Shown here: positions 30,672 through 41,828 of the stretch, one piece after another | Position numbering within the stretch: position 1 is the stretch's first letter | Layout: the number at the start of each line of letters is the position of its first letter | Assembly (NCBI RefSeq): GCF_000499385.1 | Contig: NW_013655200.1 | Location: 7,533 to 71,532 of the forward strand | Reading direction: 5' to 3' | Origin: Eimeria necatrix | Lineage: Eukaryota > Apicomplexa > Conoidasida > Eucoccidiorida > Eimeriidae | Length of the DNA stretch: 64,000 nt | Notes under the pieces: model-generated | The model's database searches: none | What the model was told of the DNA's origin: nothing | Seen by the model: the letters and a program-made list of their open reading frames with translations, nothing else | Translations under genes and position numbers: made by a program

Positions 30672-33600
30672 GTGCACTTTTCGCCTCAACCCTTTTTGAA
30701 GTTTTACAGCTCATTCTTATCTTAAAGCGCGTTTGATTAGAAAGGAAATCGGCGGTTCTACGCTGCCATGCCTCTGTTCAAAATAACTGAGGGTCTTTTG
30801 AGGCATTAGCCCTGCCATCTAGGGAGCAGTTAAGGTAAATCGAAACATCCAAGTTGCCGCGGGAACACACCTCGTGCTGAACGGCTGTGGTGTGCCTCCT
30901 TGTGTGCTTTTGCCCATTTCAATGCTGGCACAGCAGGTCCAGGTATTACGATTCTTGAGAGCTTGCACACTTTCCGTAACGACGGCAATCGCCTTGAGGA
31001 AAAGTGGATAGAGACGTTTCGCTGCTGGACGGTTGCACTATCTTCGACTTTGTTGCTTCTTTGTGAATTGGCATGCGGTTAACAGCGTGTTATGCGAGGG
31101 GACGCAAACACACTGCAGCCTCAAGATTTGCCTAATATTCACGCGGATCTCCGCACCTGCAACAATAAAATATTGCACGACTTATTTTCGTCTCTCGAAA
31201 GACGGCTGGAAGCAAGAAAGTGTTCTTATTTCTTGTGAGGAAAAGGGAAGACGTTCAGCACATAAAGCCCCTGTATTGTGATATCTAGCTCTTCCGATGT
31301 TCAGAAGCCCATCGTTCAGCCTGCGCTCCAGAACATGCTTGGACAGCCCAAAATCAGGAAATCAGGTGTAAGCTCAATATCACCGAACTCCATAGGAAAT
31401 CAACTGGTATATTGCGGCCTGCGGAAGAGTACTTTTACGGGCAGCGGAGGGCATTTGAAAGTGTTGCCAATCACATTTCTGAGCGTAGTACCTTGTTTCT
31501 GCGATTGGAGACACCACACATTGGGGGGTACTGCCTGACAAGGTTCAGAAACTTGGAAGATATAACAAAAATGAAGTACAATTTTACGATGGGAAGTTTG
31601 GAAAAAGCGTAAGGGACCGAGGTCTCATGTGACAAATGGCTTGTTCAAAGCCAAAGCTTTGGGAGTCCCCCTTTTAAACAGAACATCGCATGAGTTTTCC
31701 CTAGTGTAATTGTTACAGACCATTGAGCCATTGATGCAGAATCCTGGGTGCGACAAACACAGACAGTTGCTTCAGCTATTAGAAAGACTTCGACCCCTTT
31801 CCTGGTCCTTCAGAACGCTTGCGCACACCAAGTGCACCAGAAACATCGAATAGAACACTGTAGGGGTTGATTTCCCTGTGTACCCTTCCACGTCATTAAA
31901 GTATGCAGAAGGATGTCCTTGGCGCCCGAAGGTGGAGAAATAGACACTTCCACGACGAAAAGAAGATCCCGCAGAACTGATAAAAGCACTTTGCTGCGTC
32001 AGACACTGGGATGGTGTGTGTATGTTGTACTTCTGTTGTTTTTGGAGAAGAATGCCGCAATGAAAGATATCGTACGATAGTGGCACGTAAAAAAGGGGGC
32101 CTCTTGTGACCGTCAAATTCTATGACATAACAAACAATCGTGTGGAGCGCCTAAGGAGAAAAATGAAGTTACAATAACTACTTCGAACTTCAGGTTCTTT
32201 AGAGTTACACTTGTAGATGGGTTGCATAGACCTAACTTGCTCGGAAAGCATCGATTGGACACACTTTGTGCCAATGCAAACGAATCAGCCGCATGCTTTT
32301 GCTTTGTCCCTAGCGCTAATCACCTCTAGACAGCGACCAAGTCAGCACAAATGGTTTGCTGGTGAGAGGCCGGCCAAGTCAATAACTACTTCGAACTTCA
32401 GGTTCTTTAGAGTTACACTTGTAGATGGGTTGCATAGACCTAACTTGCTCGGAAAGCATCGATTGGACACACTTTGTGCCAATGCAAACGAATCAGCCGC
32501 ATGCTTTTGCTTTGTCCCTAGCTCTAATCACCTCTAGACAGCGACCAAGTCAGCACAAATGGTTTGCTGGTGAGAGGCCAGCCAAGTCATAGGTACAATA
32601 TTTTGACGAGATATCCACCAACGCTCCATCAATAATTTATCGCAGCGATTTGAGACAAGTCAAGGGAAGCTGTTTGCCGAGAAGTGCTAGAGTTACTACA
32701 ATGGATTATGCCAAGTGTTTGTCAGCGAGTGGAATGAACTTCACATGCATTGAGGGGTAACAATGCTGCAGAGAGAGGCAGCATGGAGCTACAACATGAG
32801 CGGCGTCAGCACACTATGTGGGGTGACTACAGCACATAGGCGACAAACAGCTCAAGCGTAGACAAGCTTCCAACATAGAGAAAGCATTTCCCCCCAAAGG
32901 CGTGGCAATAGAGAGTGAGTTGGAACAGCAATTTGTGGAGGCCGTATTTATGAGTACAGGCTGCGCAGGAGCAGTCTGCACTGTCTGGTACAAGATGACT
33001 AGCATTCTCAGGGATCACGTTTCCACACTCATAAAAGTTCATGGAAACTGGCTCAGACATGCACACAAGCTCGCAATATACACTTCTTTAACAAATGGAT
33101 GTAAGCTTGGCGCTTGCGTCTGCCATCAATATTTCCTCCCGTTAACACGAATCAGCGTCAGAAAGGCAGTGCCACCGCAAAGCATGGCACAGAACAGCAC
33201 GCTTGAGGAAGACAAGTTTCAAAAGTCAAAGAACAACCAATTTCATCGAATAGGAACACTACAGCTGCTATTCGCCCCCCGCATTTTAAAGGAGTCGCAA
33301 GACGCCTCGAACTAGCTAGGCTCAACTGGTGCAGCACCGCCGCAAGATACAATATACTCAAAGCACACTTCCACCAATATTTCATTGAATTCAATGTTCA
33401 CAAAATGGAATTGTCCCACTAAAATCGCCTTTCCTGCAAAATGGCCCTCCTGTTCAATGACGGGCCTGAGGCCCCATAACGCTACCCAGCCCGTCCCCTC
33501 TTCATTTCCCTATTTTGTTTTTCTTTGTTAGGCATATAAGGTGATGGCCTTTTTTTAAACAGTTTCATTGAGTTGGCTAGTACCCTGATGCAGCTGCAGC

Positions 33601-33975
33601 ATTTCTATCAGTGCCAGCGGTCAATTGGGAGTCGGTAACGAGCACTGCATCGAGATAGGGCTCCAAAGCCAGTCCTTCCCCCCATTCCTTCCTTTCTGTT
33701 TTTATCTAACTCGCCTGAATTTTCCCCTTTTCTTGCTTTATTGCTTCCTCTTTCCCCGTGCTATCTGGCTCGTTTTTCGCTGAAAGGGCGCTATTTCCGA
33801 CTTGCACTGTCTACAAGCGATTACGTATCTGCTGTCATTTTCTCATTAGACTGACTTAGCACTAAAAGTCCTTTCTAGAAATTAAAATTTAAGGCGCGCG
33901 CACAGCTCTGTGTGTATAACTCTTGTCTCCCTCCACCAACACCTGGGCTCACAGTACTCGCAACCTTTCTCGAGG
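30672..33975. other. Gene-poor region with a tandem duplication
   Basis: About 3.3 kb without a supported gene. A few open frames (about 31772-32116 minus, 32902-33315 plus) have protein-like patches but no ATG at their start and no recognisable domain. A 208-bp duplication lies at 32172-32587. 33470-33760 is rich in pyrimidines. The segment just before 33976 is probably the promoter and 5' leader of the next gene. Confidence 0.5.
32172..32587. repeat. 208-bp tandem duplication, two copies
   Basis: Bases 32172-32379 are repeated at 32380-32587 with only about two differences (GCGCTAATC versus GCTCTAATC, and GGCCGG versus GGCCAG). The copies are directly adjacent, so this is a very recent tandem duplication. 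No gene or known element is recognised inside the unit. Confidence 0.95.
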
Positions 33976-34695
33976 ATGGGCAACAAGTGCATTCGCAAGA
34001 AGCCTGAACCCGTTGTTCAGAAAGTTGAGAATGACAGCGAAGGAGACTCTGCCTCTGTCTCCGAAATCTCCGAGGGGGAAAAAGAGGAGGCACAGAGGAG
34101 GCAAAGAGAGGTCAGTGAGAATCGCACCACATATATTGCGCTCTTTGTTAGCTTGGGAACCTAGGAAGAAACGCCAGACCTTGAATATAATGCTTAGTGA
34201 GTTTACTTTTTATCATTCTATATTAAATTTTGGAATCATGCTAACTTTATGCTGTCGTATGTGTCGTCGCTCTCCTCTGCTTGTTTTCATGTTTACCTGC
34301 GTACCAGAAGATGTTTCTCTGCCAGGTTCTGTGAAAATTTAGCACTCATTCTCTGTAGATATTCATCATCCTTCCTGAGGCGCTTTTGAAAAATAGTGGC
34401 AAAAGTCTGCCCCACACTAATGGGAATATTAAGGGAGAGCCGCAGTTGCACAGAGATGAGCGTTCCACCCCATAATCAGAGACAACTGCATTTGGAGGAA
34501 GCGTGTTAAGGGAGGCTGCCAACGCATTTGAGTCTTTCTGCGCCTATGCGTTTACAGCGTCTACAGAAAATGGCGACTGCTCGACATGACGCACTTCGTA
34601 CTCTGAAAACATCCAAGGCCCTCAACAGGGCTGAGACTACCAGAATGAAAAAAATAAAGGAAGCACGGGAGCAGCTGGGTCAGTTTGCTTCATGA
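33976..34695 (+). CDS. Small acylated coiled-coil protein, two exons, 87 aa
   Basis: Exon 1 is 33976-34110 (45 codons), donor GAG|GTCAGT; exon 2 is 34567-34695, acceptor CTACAG, 42 codons plus TGA. Both junctions are phase 0. The protein starts MGNKCIRKKPEP: Gly2 is a good N-myristoylation site and Cys5 a likely palmitoylation site, followed by basic residues, a set seen in proteins anchored to the inner face of the plasma membrane or the inner membrane complex. The rest is acidic with serines (SVSEISEGEKEEAQRRQRE) and then basic and helical (TRMKKIKEAREQLGQF). No enzyme domain. I do not recognise an orthologue. The exact splice model is supported by signals and phase only. Confidence 0.6.
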
Positions 34696-35750
34696 TACAA
34701 AAAGCCATCCGATGCAAGGGAGCAGAGAGAAGCACAAATAGACAGCCAGATATGAGTTAAATTGAGACGAGCAAGCGGACAGAAACATAGAAGACAGTTA
34801 AGAGTAAAGAACTGAGACACAGCAGACATGTATAGGCAGCAACACTTGAAAGTTGCCAAGTAGTAGATTTGAACGCATGCAGGGAAAAGTACGCTAATGG
34901 ATACACTAAGAGGGGACGTAAAGGGAAGATCACTGAATGCTAGCCCACATGAAGGCACAGCATTTGGAGTGGATTGTGTGCCAATAGGTATCAAGAGCTT
35001 TGATGAAAGCGACGACAGCTCTGAGTCCGACGCCTAGAAACAAGCAAGCACGAAGGAACCGGATTTCTTTCGTTGCATTGGGCTTCTTAAGAGCCATTTC
35101 GCTTAACAGCGGCTTCAAGCTCCTGTCAAATCTACACAAGAACTGGCCCTAACTGACACTCATCAAATACCACGTAGCTATATGTGCAGAAGTCTACTTC
35201 CAACTTTCTTGCGTTGAGCGCTCGCTACACGTAACGCGTCCCCGGCAGCATAGCCCGGAACTTCAGCAGCGCACAATCGTAAATCCCGCGGTACATCAAG
35301 AAACACCATACCAATGCGGATAAAGGCCCTTCTGGGAAAACGCCGAGCAGCTTCGCTATCACCAGCCCACGTTGTTTCTAAAAGAGGCCCCTTTGCGACA
35401 CAGTTGAGAAGATTCATGTTTGCTCTCAACACAACCGCGAGACAAGCACAGCGCTCTCCCTTTGCCCGGCACGCGGAACATGGAAGCTCGAAGAGTAGTT
35501 TTGCAATAAAACCCGAGGAACAAAAGCACAATCTGAGAACACTCTAGGTAAAGATGACTGGAGGCACATGAAGATGGTTAGATCTTATATCCGACAAATG
35601 TTACAACCGATAAAACCATCACAATGTGCAAAGCAAAGAGTGGCGAAGTGGAGCATTCTCGTATAGAAAAGACAAGCATCCCCCGCCTCAACGCAACTGC
35701 GGGTGAAATTATGTTTGGCTGCACCTTGCTTCCTTTGCACGTCGGTATAA
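34696..35750. other. Intergenic between two convergent genes
   Basis: No gene supported. Contains the 3' flanks of the small acylated protein gene (plus) and of the two-exon gene on the minus strand. Confidence 0.5.
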
Positions 35751-38700
35751 TTAAATGTCAATTTGGCTCGCCGCCGAAAAAACGACGGAGTCAAGCACAA
35801 ACCGCTGCCACGAATGCCTCCTGCTCGAAGCACTCACGGCAGAAGCAACATATATAGGAGCGTCCAAAACTTCGCATGACATACAAACTGTCCTCTTAAT
35901 GACCCCTCCAAAGCGATCAGCTTCTTCAATACGAGAAGCAGACGACTCCCTTTCGACGAGGCCTGCGTCTTCTCTGCTGGCTACGTACTCGCTGAAGTGC
36001 TCCGCTATGCTGCTTGTGAACTTGTCGTCAGTGGAAGTTCTGCTGCTGCGCTGCTCTCCAGGGCATCCTTTACTTTTGCGGCAGCTCGAGTGGTTGACGT
36101 TGCTGGTGGTAGCTCTACTACAGCACTTGCCCCGACATCTGCTACGCCGCATGGCTTTTTCCGGGTTTCTTCGATGGCCAGCATTCATACAATCATCTTC
36201 TGTAGCGCGGAGACCGCAGCAATTGCTGCAACAAAGCAGCAGCTTCGTTACCCTAACGCTCAACAATTCGAAACGCATGGCTTGAGCCAGCACAGCGAAA
36301 GGGCTGATGTAATCAAACACTCGACTGAGTTTAGAAAAAGCAAGGTGCCTTCGTTCTGTTGCAGATGGTTCACGTGCTTCAACAGCTGTTCCTTCTGGCA
36401 CATCTCGTGTTTGCGCACTGGGAGCAAAGAGCTCAAGCCGCCGCAACTGCGGCAGCAGACGACAGAGCGATCTTAAACTTCTCTGCAGCTGCATCGGAGG
36501 CACGTAAAGCGGTTGCTTTACCCACTCGTCGCGCTTCGTGTTGTTGCTGCTCGTTATACTGTTGGTACTGCTTCTGCTGGTGCTGGAGCTTGTGCTTCTT
36601 GAGCGTGTATTCCCATAAACGCGGTTGCAGCGGCTATTCCTGGTGGGGATGGGACCCTGCACTCCCGATGTTCCCATAGCTCTACTGGCAGCGAACGCTG
36701 CCAAGCTGTCGTTCCGCAGAGGCCTATCTTTGCCAGAGGCAGACTGTTGTAGCTCAAAGATCCGGCGCTGCTGCTCTGGAGACATACAAGCTCGGAGGTC
36801 TGCATTGCTGTAACCCGTGATACGCAACAGAAACAAACAGGGCAGCAAATCATTCTGTTGCAAATGCTGCAGCATTTCTGCCAGAAGTGTGAAACTCATA
36901 GGGTCTTCCAATGCACTAGCCGTAATCTCCAGTCCACCCACTCTCGTCTGCAACACAATTGAACATAAAAGCAACAAAACCGTGGTGTATGAAGGCACAT
37001 AGAGAAAAGATGGGAAATCAAGCGACTAAAGGGCGGCAGCAGTAGGAAAGCAAGAAAAAATCACAAGAATCCATTACCACAGGCGTCTCTAAGGAAGAAA
37101 CTGTTGCGCACAAAATCAATACCATCAACTTACGTGAACTCGTGGGTCCCCCATATAGTTAATCAGCGACATCAGATCACTGAGAGGCACACATGCGAAG
37201 GGGAAGAGCTGCAAAAACTGCTTTAGCTCATGCCCATCTTCGACAAATATTTTGCTGTTGTTGCTGCCGCTGCTCTGCTGTAGGAGGGCTATCGTCGGCA
37301 TCGAAAAATGAGGGCACTCGAGCAGCGCTCGGCCTATTCGACCACGAATAGCTTCTGCTGCTTCTGCGTCGTTCTCTTGGTCATCAGCAACAGCATCGAC
37401 AGCAACGTAGGCTTGTTCCACAGAAGCTTCGGGTGCAAAACGCCGAGGCGTCCAGCGCTGCTGCAAATTGAGCAGCGGCAGGCCTGGATCCCCGCTACCG
37501 CTGTCCTTCCACCAGCTTGAGCTACAGGTACTACGGTCTTGTTCCCTTGAAGCGCAGCAATCCATAAACTCCTCGAGAGAGCACTCTAGAAGAGATGAAC
37601 AGCTGCAGCTGTTGTTTCTACTGCTGTCACTGCATGCGACCCCAAGTTGCAGTCCGTTTCTGTGGGCGCCAAGAGGTTCGCGTTTGCTATCGGTGGCAAC
37701 TTCACAGCACCTTGTGGTTCTGTTCATATTACACTGCTCGCTGCTACTGTTGCAACAACTGCTACGCGCGCTGGTGGCCGCGTCTTCGGTAACCTTGAAT
37801 ATCCGCCACTCCCGGGTACTCATGCAGCTGCTCCTGTCTTCCAGTCCCGCTGCGCTGTGGACTTGTTCTCTCGTCTGATGCTCGTAATCCTGCACATCCA
37901 TAGCGCTTTGTGGGGGTTCGGACGCATGCATTACTTGCTTGCGCACGGCCTTCTGTGGAACCACTCCTTCCTCCTTGTCTTCATCTGCCGCTGGTGTCTC
38001 CAAATCCGCTGGCGCTGATGTCACGGCTCCTGCTGGTACTACTGGTAATGCTACTTTGGATGGAGGTGCCGCTTTCGTTTTTAATTGCCGCGATGGTGGT
38101 CTTCTTGCTTGTGCTACTTCCGAAGCTGCTGCGGAAAAATCCTCTGAACGGTACACAACTTGGCTGCGAGAATCATTTGCCTCGTGCCGTTGATGCAGCT
38201 GCTGCTCAGCGATAGCCTCGCACGCGGCAGCTTCCGCTGCCGCAGCGGCAACAATGGCATCGACACTGTCATCTGGTGTTGCGCTGGTTGTTGCAGCTAT
38301 CACCGCTGCAGGAGGAGGTTGTAGTGGCACCATTGTACCCTGACATTCAATGGAATCTCCGGAACCGATTTCGGAAGAAAGTGAGAGACCTTCGTACCGG
38401 GAGTCAGCGAGAAAAGCAGCAATGGCAGCATTTCCTCTTCGACTGTGTGCTGCCTCATCCTCATTGGAAATAATTTCGGGCGCACCACCCTCGCTACCTT
38501 CTCGTTCATAGTCAGACGAAAAATAGCGCAGTAATGAGCTCCGACCCTTTGATTTGTTCCTGTGGCTTTTTCTGCTGTCTTTGCTGCTGCTCGACTGCGA
38601 TGAGGTGCGTCGCCTCAGGGCCTTGCTTCTACCAAAGCTACTACTGTTGCTACTCATCTCACTGTCATAGGACTCAACAGACTGCCTCCAAAGAAGCGTG

Positions 38701-39536
38701 CTTTCCAGTGCAGCTGTTTTGGCGGCAATAGTATCTTCGAAAGCCTTTGCAGCATCCACAATCTTCCGCGTTGCTGCTCCTGTGACTTCTTCCAGTGCTG
38801 CACGTGCTGCAGCAGCTGTTGCTGAAATGGAATCAGCGGTAGATGCCGCTGCCGCCGAGAGAGCAGACAAAGCTGAGCTTACAGCAGAAGCTGCAGCCTC
38901 GTGACAGCGCTGGGCTGCCGCAGCAATCGAGCCGCTTGAAGTCTCTAGAGCGTAGCGAGCTGTCGACGTCGCTACCTGGCCTGCAGCCTCAGCGGCAGCA
39001 GCAGCTGCAGTTGCAGCTGTCTCCAGTGCAACAGCTACACGCAGCCCCTGGGAAACAAGAAACTCCTCCAGCTGTGTCGGGGTGTGGTACTCAGACTCTA
39101 CGTTCGCTGCTTCGGCAACTGCTGCGGCCCCAAGTGCTGCCTCTGCTGCTGCCGTTGCTGCCTCTTCTGCTGCTTTCGCAGCATTAGACGCAGCCTCCTC
39201 CCCAGCACTTCTGCGGCGGGAATAAACTGCCTGCCCATGCAATTCGGTTGCTTCACCTTTTGCGGCGTCAGCAACTGTCTCCTGTTCGTGAGTCGTCATT
39301 GCAGCAACGGCGATGTGGGCTGCAGCCGCAGCTTCAGCTGCTGATGCAGCAGCTGCCTTAGCTGCTGCAGCCTGCGCCGCAGTTTTTTCCACTGCTGCTG
39401 CTGCTGTTCGTGTTGCACAGGCTGGCGCAACACCTGTTTTCAAGCGCTGCTCGGAAGCAGGTGCAATGGAACTGGCAGGTACCGCCTCCGCTCCTTTCGC
39501 ATTGTCCCTCATTGACACAGAAATCAAAAAAGGCAT
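35751..39536 (-). CDS. Ala-rich two-exon protein of 1199 aa, unknown function
   Basis: Exon 1 runs 39536-37134 from an ATG, donor CAC|GTAAGT; the intron is 36948-37133; exon 2 runs 36947-35751, acceptor TTGCAG, stop TAA. Both ends are phase 0 and the sum is 1200 codons. The first third is almost pure Ala with regularly placed Glu, Lys, Thr and Ser (AAQAAAAKAAAASAAEAAAA and similar), likely long amphipathic helices. The middle is acidic and Ser-rich. The segment across the splice (LKQFLQLFPFACVPLSDLMS, then INYMGDPRVH joined to TRVGGLEITAS and EDPMSFTLLAEMLQHLQ) is non-repetitive and probably the conserved folded part. The C-terminal third is Ser/Arg/Cys-rich. No signal peptide or membrane helix. 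No family recognised. Confidence 0.65.
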
Positions 39537-41828
39537 TGAAAACGCCGCTTCCTTTGCATAATATTGCTGCTGCCACTACAACAGCTTTTCAAGGAGTGGC
39601 TTAGGCTTCTGCTTCTGCAGTGATTTGCGATGGCGCGGATGCAGCTGCTGCTTCCGTGTATAATAGTTCAGTTTATGGCGATGCCCCCTGGCCACGTGTA
39701 AATTTTTCTGTGGAAGTGCACCTCCTGCGTCTGATGCATGAAGACCTCGACGGGGCCCACTGGTCTCTCCATTGGCTACGGGAAAGTTCAAGGGCATCTA
39801 TACCAGATTCAGCTGCTGCTTCCGCTCCATCAGTGCTTAGGACAAAATTACCATAGAAACCACAGGCCAGCTAACGATGCTAACCATAAGCCTGAACCAC
39901 TTCCACAATGAACAGGGGCTCCTGACGATTACTGAGCTGAGGAAAAGTTAAGCGATAAGCTCCGGCTTGCCCCAGAAGAAATGAGGGAAGTTTCAACCTT
40001 AAAACAGGCAGCTATGCGTGGGCTTGAAGAAGGATACAAAAGCGCCGGTGCCTTCTACTCGAGCCACTGCAGCCCGAACTGTAGTGGGACAAAGCAGCCG
40101 TTTGCGAGAGCTTCAGTAGAATTCCGCGAGAAGTACCTCAATTAAACTACATCCTATTACTTAGCATATAAGGAGACCTAAATTGCAACGAGGCGGGAAT
40201 CAGGCATTGGAATTATGAAGGGTTGCCGAGCAGGGGATCTAGTGTGACGCGGTCACCATAAACGATCGCATTGTTTGTACACCGTCGTAGCTGACACACA
40301 AACAGCAGATAATTTTCCAGTTTCTCATCTGTAAAGAGTATACACTAACTTATGGGAAGTAGGCGGCAATTCCCCTCACGACGGCGCAAGCAGTTGCGTT
40401 GGCTGGTCCTGTAGAGCTGTCCTGCTGCGGCCTTTCGCCAGAGTCGTCGCGCCGCATCATTGCAGCTTTGCTTTCTTCTGCATTCAGCGTAGTGAAACAG
40501 GCTCAAGAGTCGGCAAGTGAACCACTGTTTGCAGCGTAAGTGATGGATACTATTAACACGGGAGAACAAGGAGGATGGGGTGCGCCATGTGTGTATGGTT
40601 AACAGCTGTATTTGCAACAGCGTCAAGGCCCCCAACCTGTAAGGCCAGGGTGGTATGCATGTAGCAGCAGTGTAAAGACCTTCTCTGGGAGAGAGGTGGT
40701 CAAGTGGTATCACGTCGGCAATAATGCCCAGCTGCCAACTAGCTTAAGAGGAAACATTGGCCTGTGGTGCCGCAGCCACGTTAATATGAAGGTGCGATTG
40801 CTCCGTGGCAACTCACGGAGCAATCGCACCTTCATATTAACGTGGCTGCGGCAGAAGCATGCTTTCGGATGTTTCAGCAGCATTTCGTTCCCAGCTGTGG
40901 AACCAACGTAACTAAATCACCCTGCGGTAGCTACACAACCTCGCGGTACAACCCCCAAAGACTGCTCTAGATAAGACATTTCATAGAAAACAAACCGCGT
41001 TCTAAACGTCGCACCCGCCGTGGTCTGCTTGATTTATCTACTATCGAGCAGTTGTTCCCCTGCCGTTTTCTCAAGGTGAACTTGGAAATTTTGGCGAAAT
41101 GCTCGCTGTTCGCTGCAGAGCTTGCCGATTAATGAATATGCAAGACAGTTATCTGCATACATTTTGGCGACGGATCCGCTGAAGCTCGCTCTTAGCTACG
41201 CTCTATGCCAAGTCACCTCGCAGCATCGCCCAGGCCACGAACCCTAATGAACCGTACACATTGAGGCTAACACCTAGCTTTGCTTGCTAGCTCGCTCACG
41301 TATGTTCAAACAGAGTATTTCCCTTGAACTGCTTCCTAATTTACATCTTACGTAGCATCGAAGTCCCTCCTTTCACTGTTTCAAGTAAACAGCCCTGCAA
41401 AAACTACGCGTCGCAGTGCCGATAGCGTCGACTGGTTGAATCCTACGTAGCAAGATCATGCGACAAAAACCATTGTTTTACTGCAAATACTTGCAACAAA
41501 GCCACCATAAAGGGTCCTGCATACTCCAAGACGCCAACGCCTACTCAACTAGCAGGTAAACGTGGATGGCTGAAGTACCTTCAAAGAATAACGAAAGCTG
41601 AGGGCTTCTCGCCCGATGTGACAAAACAACATGGATGATTTCCAAACATATAGCCACCGAAGTCAAAAAAATGAAGTAATGAAAATGGCAGTCATTACAG
41701 TCGCTGTCAGGATGCTCCGGGGTGTGTGCACGAAGTTCAACGTCACATAAGTGAGGCATTCCTGTCACTGCTTACTGCCGAGTCCTTCCGCTATTGCGAC
41801 CTGAGCAGTGCAGTAGCTGCCGCTCTTT
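39537..41828. other. Intergenic, contains the 86-bp palindrome
   Basis: No supported gene between the start of the Ala-rich gene and the 3' end of the deubiquitinase gene (both minus strand). Bases 39540-39860 may hold a 5' leader of the Ala-rich gene. The palindrome at 40768-40853 is the only structured element seen. Confidence 0.5.
40768..40853. repeat. Perfect 40-bp inverted repeat with 6-base spacer
   Basis: Left arm 40768-40807, right arm 40814-40853, spacer GCAACT. The arms are exact reverse complements over 40 bases; the left arm begins TGCCGCAGCCACGTTAATAT. As RNA it would form an uninterrupted 40-bp hairpin, as DNA a cruciform. There is no flanking direct repeat and no transposase nearby. 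Confidence 0.97.

Noticed and set aside
31772..32116. Minus-strand frame of 114 codons with protein-like patches
   Set aside because: No ATG near its start and no family recognised.
32172..32587. CRISPR array
   Set aside because: Two long direct copies without spacers in a eukaryotic sequence; a simple tandem duplication.
32902..33315. Plus-strand frame of 137 codons with balanced composition
   Set aside because: It begins with GTG, has no recognisable domain and no splice or flank support; kept only as a note in the region entry.
37308..39561. Plus-strand frames opposite the Ala-rich gene
   Set aside because: Cys/Leu/Ser-rich shadows of GCA repeats; no splice or start support.
40768..40853. 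Rho-independent-type terminator or transposon ends
   Set aside because: The organism is eukaryotic, the arms lack a T-run, and there is no transposase or target-site duplication next to the palindrome.
40612..40911. Open plus-strand frame of 99 codons spanning the palindrome
   Set aside because: No ordinary start context, no domain, and the perfect inverted repeat inside it makes coding unlikely.
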